Assembly (NCBI GenBank): GCA_910592205.1
Contig: CAJVPJ010001406.1
Coordinates: forward strand, 1 to 10,001
Reading direction: 5' to 3'
From: Paraglomus occultum
Lineage: Eukaryota > Glomeromycota > Glomeromycetes > Paraglomerales > Paraglomeraceae
Length of the DNA: 10,001 bases
Part shown: piece by piece, positions 9,130-10,001 of the stretch
Position numbering within the stretch: position 1 is the stretch's first letter
How the letters are laid out: the number at the start of each line of letters is the position of its first letter
Translations under genes and position numbers: made by a program
The notes under the pieces: generated by a model
Told to the model about the DNA's origin: nothing
The model's database searches: none
What the model saw: only the letters and a program-made list of their open reading frames with translations

Positions 9130-10001
9130 AAAGTCTTCTTCAATTTCCATCACAACTATGTTTTGGTTGTTCATTACGAAGACCAGGACATCGAATGTCA
9201 GAGACAACCCATTCCTTGCTGATAGGTTCATATATACCGCCTGGTTCAAAGCGATTCTTGTGCCGGACGCATCTGCACGCCGTCCGTCTTTGCCAACGGA
9301 ATAGGACTTACGTACGGCCTCAGCATTCATATTGGTGAAGGTTTCGTAGAGGAAACTTTTGAAATCTTCAGGAGCATTTGTTGGCCTAGCGGTGCTTCCC
9401 CAAGGTCGTTGCAAGTAGAGCGCGCGCAAGTAGGGCGAAGCAAAATCGAGTTTACCGTCTTGTTCGCTAAGTAGGTTTGTCTTTACTAGCATATGTAAAT
9501 ACCCTGCAGTAACATGATTAATAAGTACAATCTTTTTCATGGTGTAAAATGAAATTGAGAGAAACACTTGCCTCATTTACTGCTCTCATAAACGTATACG
9601 ACTTTAAATACAAAAAAATCCCTTGAAATGTCTTATCATATTTCAGCTGCCGGGAGAAATAATTTTTAATATGGTTCATGAAAAACGCGACAAGTCCGGG
9701 GTGACAAGCTGTTGTGCTGTACACGTATTCCTTTAAGTATGCAATATCGTTTTCATCTTTCATCTTTTCGAGATGCGTTCTGCAGAAGCGTAAACAGTAT
9801 TCGTCCTTAGTGAAGCGCACGTCTTCTATGCCCCACGTGTTCTCAGGAGGAATCGTAAACGGTGATACGTGTCGCGCGAGTTGCAGACAAACAATCCCAT
9901 GCACCTTTGTAGCCATATGCAGCGAAGGCAACGATATACAAGTTACCGCCCTGCTGGCACCTCTTAAACACTTCCCAAAAAACATTGCCATTGTGATGTG
10001 C
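9130..10001 (-). pseudogene. Crinkler-like (CRN) NTPase/nuclease-type fragment, frameshifted, 5' end outside the window
   Basis: The minus strand from the right edge reads NVFWEVFKRC and YIVAFAAYGYKGA, the part of the CRN P-loop NTPase that follows Walker B. It continues with ENTWGIEDVRFT, ACHPGLVAFFMNHI and YLKSYTFM, then YLHMLVKTNLLSE, YLRALYLQRPWGS, RPTNAPEDFKSFLYETFT and SVGKDGR. This order matches the central and C-terminal parts of CRN-type proteins of oomycetes, chytrids and Mucoromycota. After GKDGR the match fades; FDVLVFVMNNQNIVVMEI weakly resembles the D...E core of a PD-(D/E)XK nuclease. Reading frame changes near 9860-9866 and again near 9540-9580, both by one base, and the stop at 9100-9102 lies in the transposon. 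CRN proteins act as nuclear effectors or genome-conflict proteins in known cases. As it stands this copy is broken, although sequencing error at the two shifts cannot be excluded. Walker A/B and any signal peptide would lie beyond 10001. Confidence 0.8.

Noticed and set aside
8992-9222. Plus-strand open frame over the CRN/Tc1 junction
   Set aside because: Both halves are explained by minus-strand coding similarity, so this is a shadow.
9500-9590. An intron explaining the second frame change in the CRN-like fragment
   Set aside because: The acceptor-like CTGCAG is good, but the only phase-compatible donor is a poor GTGTTT, and the sequence that would be removed still resembles family coding sequence (VLINHVTAGYL). 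A frameshift is more likely.
1-10001. CRISPR arrays, tRNA and rRNA genes, bacterial-type operons
   Set aside because: There are no regularly spaced repeats, no tRNA-like B box with cloverleaf, no rRNA-like stretch, and the gene structure is eukaryotic.

Overview
The window looks like nuclear DNA of an early-diverging fungus, most likely Mucoromycota in the broad sense (Glomeromycotina or Mortierellomycotina). The reasons are one gene split by many short GT-AG introns (58 to 147 nt), AT-rich spacers, a RalGAP beta-subunit gene, a decayed Tc1-type transposon and a Crinkler-like (CRN) fragment. That combination is typical of these lineages. The exact species cannot be read from the sequence.

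Left half (573-5590, + strand): one complete gene for the beta subunit of a Ral GTPase-activating protein complex (RALGAPB-like). I rebuilt 14 exons. Every junction is phase-compatible, the summed coding length is 3951 nt, and it encodes 1316 residues plus a stop. The start lies in a 49-nt first exon that reads MFLEW, matching the MYSEW start of animal RALGAPB. The protein has a long helical N-terminal scaffold and a C-terminal Rap/Ran-GAP fold. The fold seems to lack the catalytic asparagine thumb, as expected for the non-catalytic beta partner. The 572 bases upstream hold no gene but include two overlapping inverted repeats about 60 bp before the start codon.

Middle (5591-8225): about 2.6 kb of AT-rich spacer with no convincing protein-coding gene. 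It holds several small hairpins, a TA run and, at 7228-7444, a cluster of intron-like splice signals that could mark an unrecognised transcript or a relic.

Right end (8226-10001, - strand): two broken genes abut. A Tc1/mariner transposase pseudogene (8226 to about 9110) carries stop codons, frameshifts and a 157-nt insert. It lacks its N-terminal helix-turn-helix. Directly upstream on the same strand is a CRN-like NTPase/nuclease fragment (about 9130-10001). It is broken by at least two frame changes and runs off the right edge. These elements look like accessory debris, and nothing shows they work with the RalGAP gene. I found no convincing new biological system. The items most worth a second look are the CRN/transposon junction, the intron-like insert in the transposase, the splice-signal cluster and the degenerate GAP active site.
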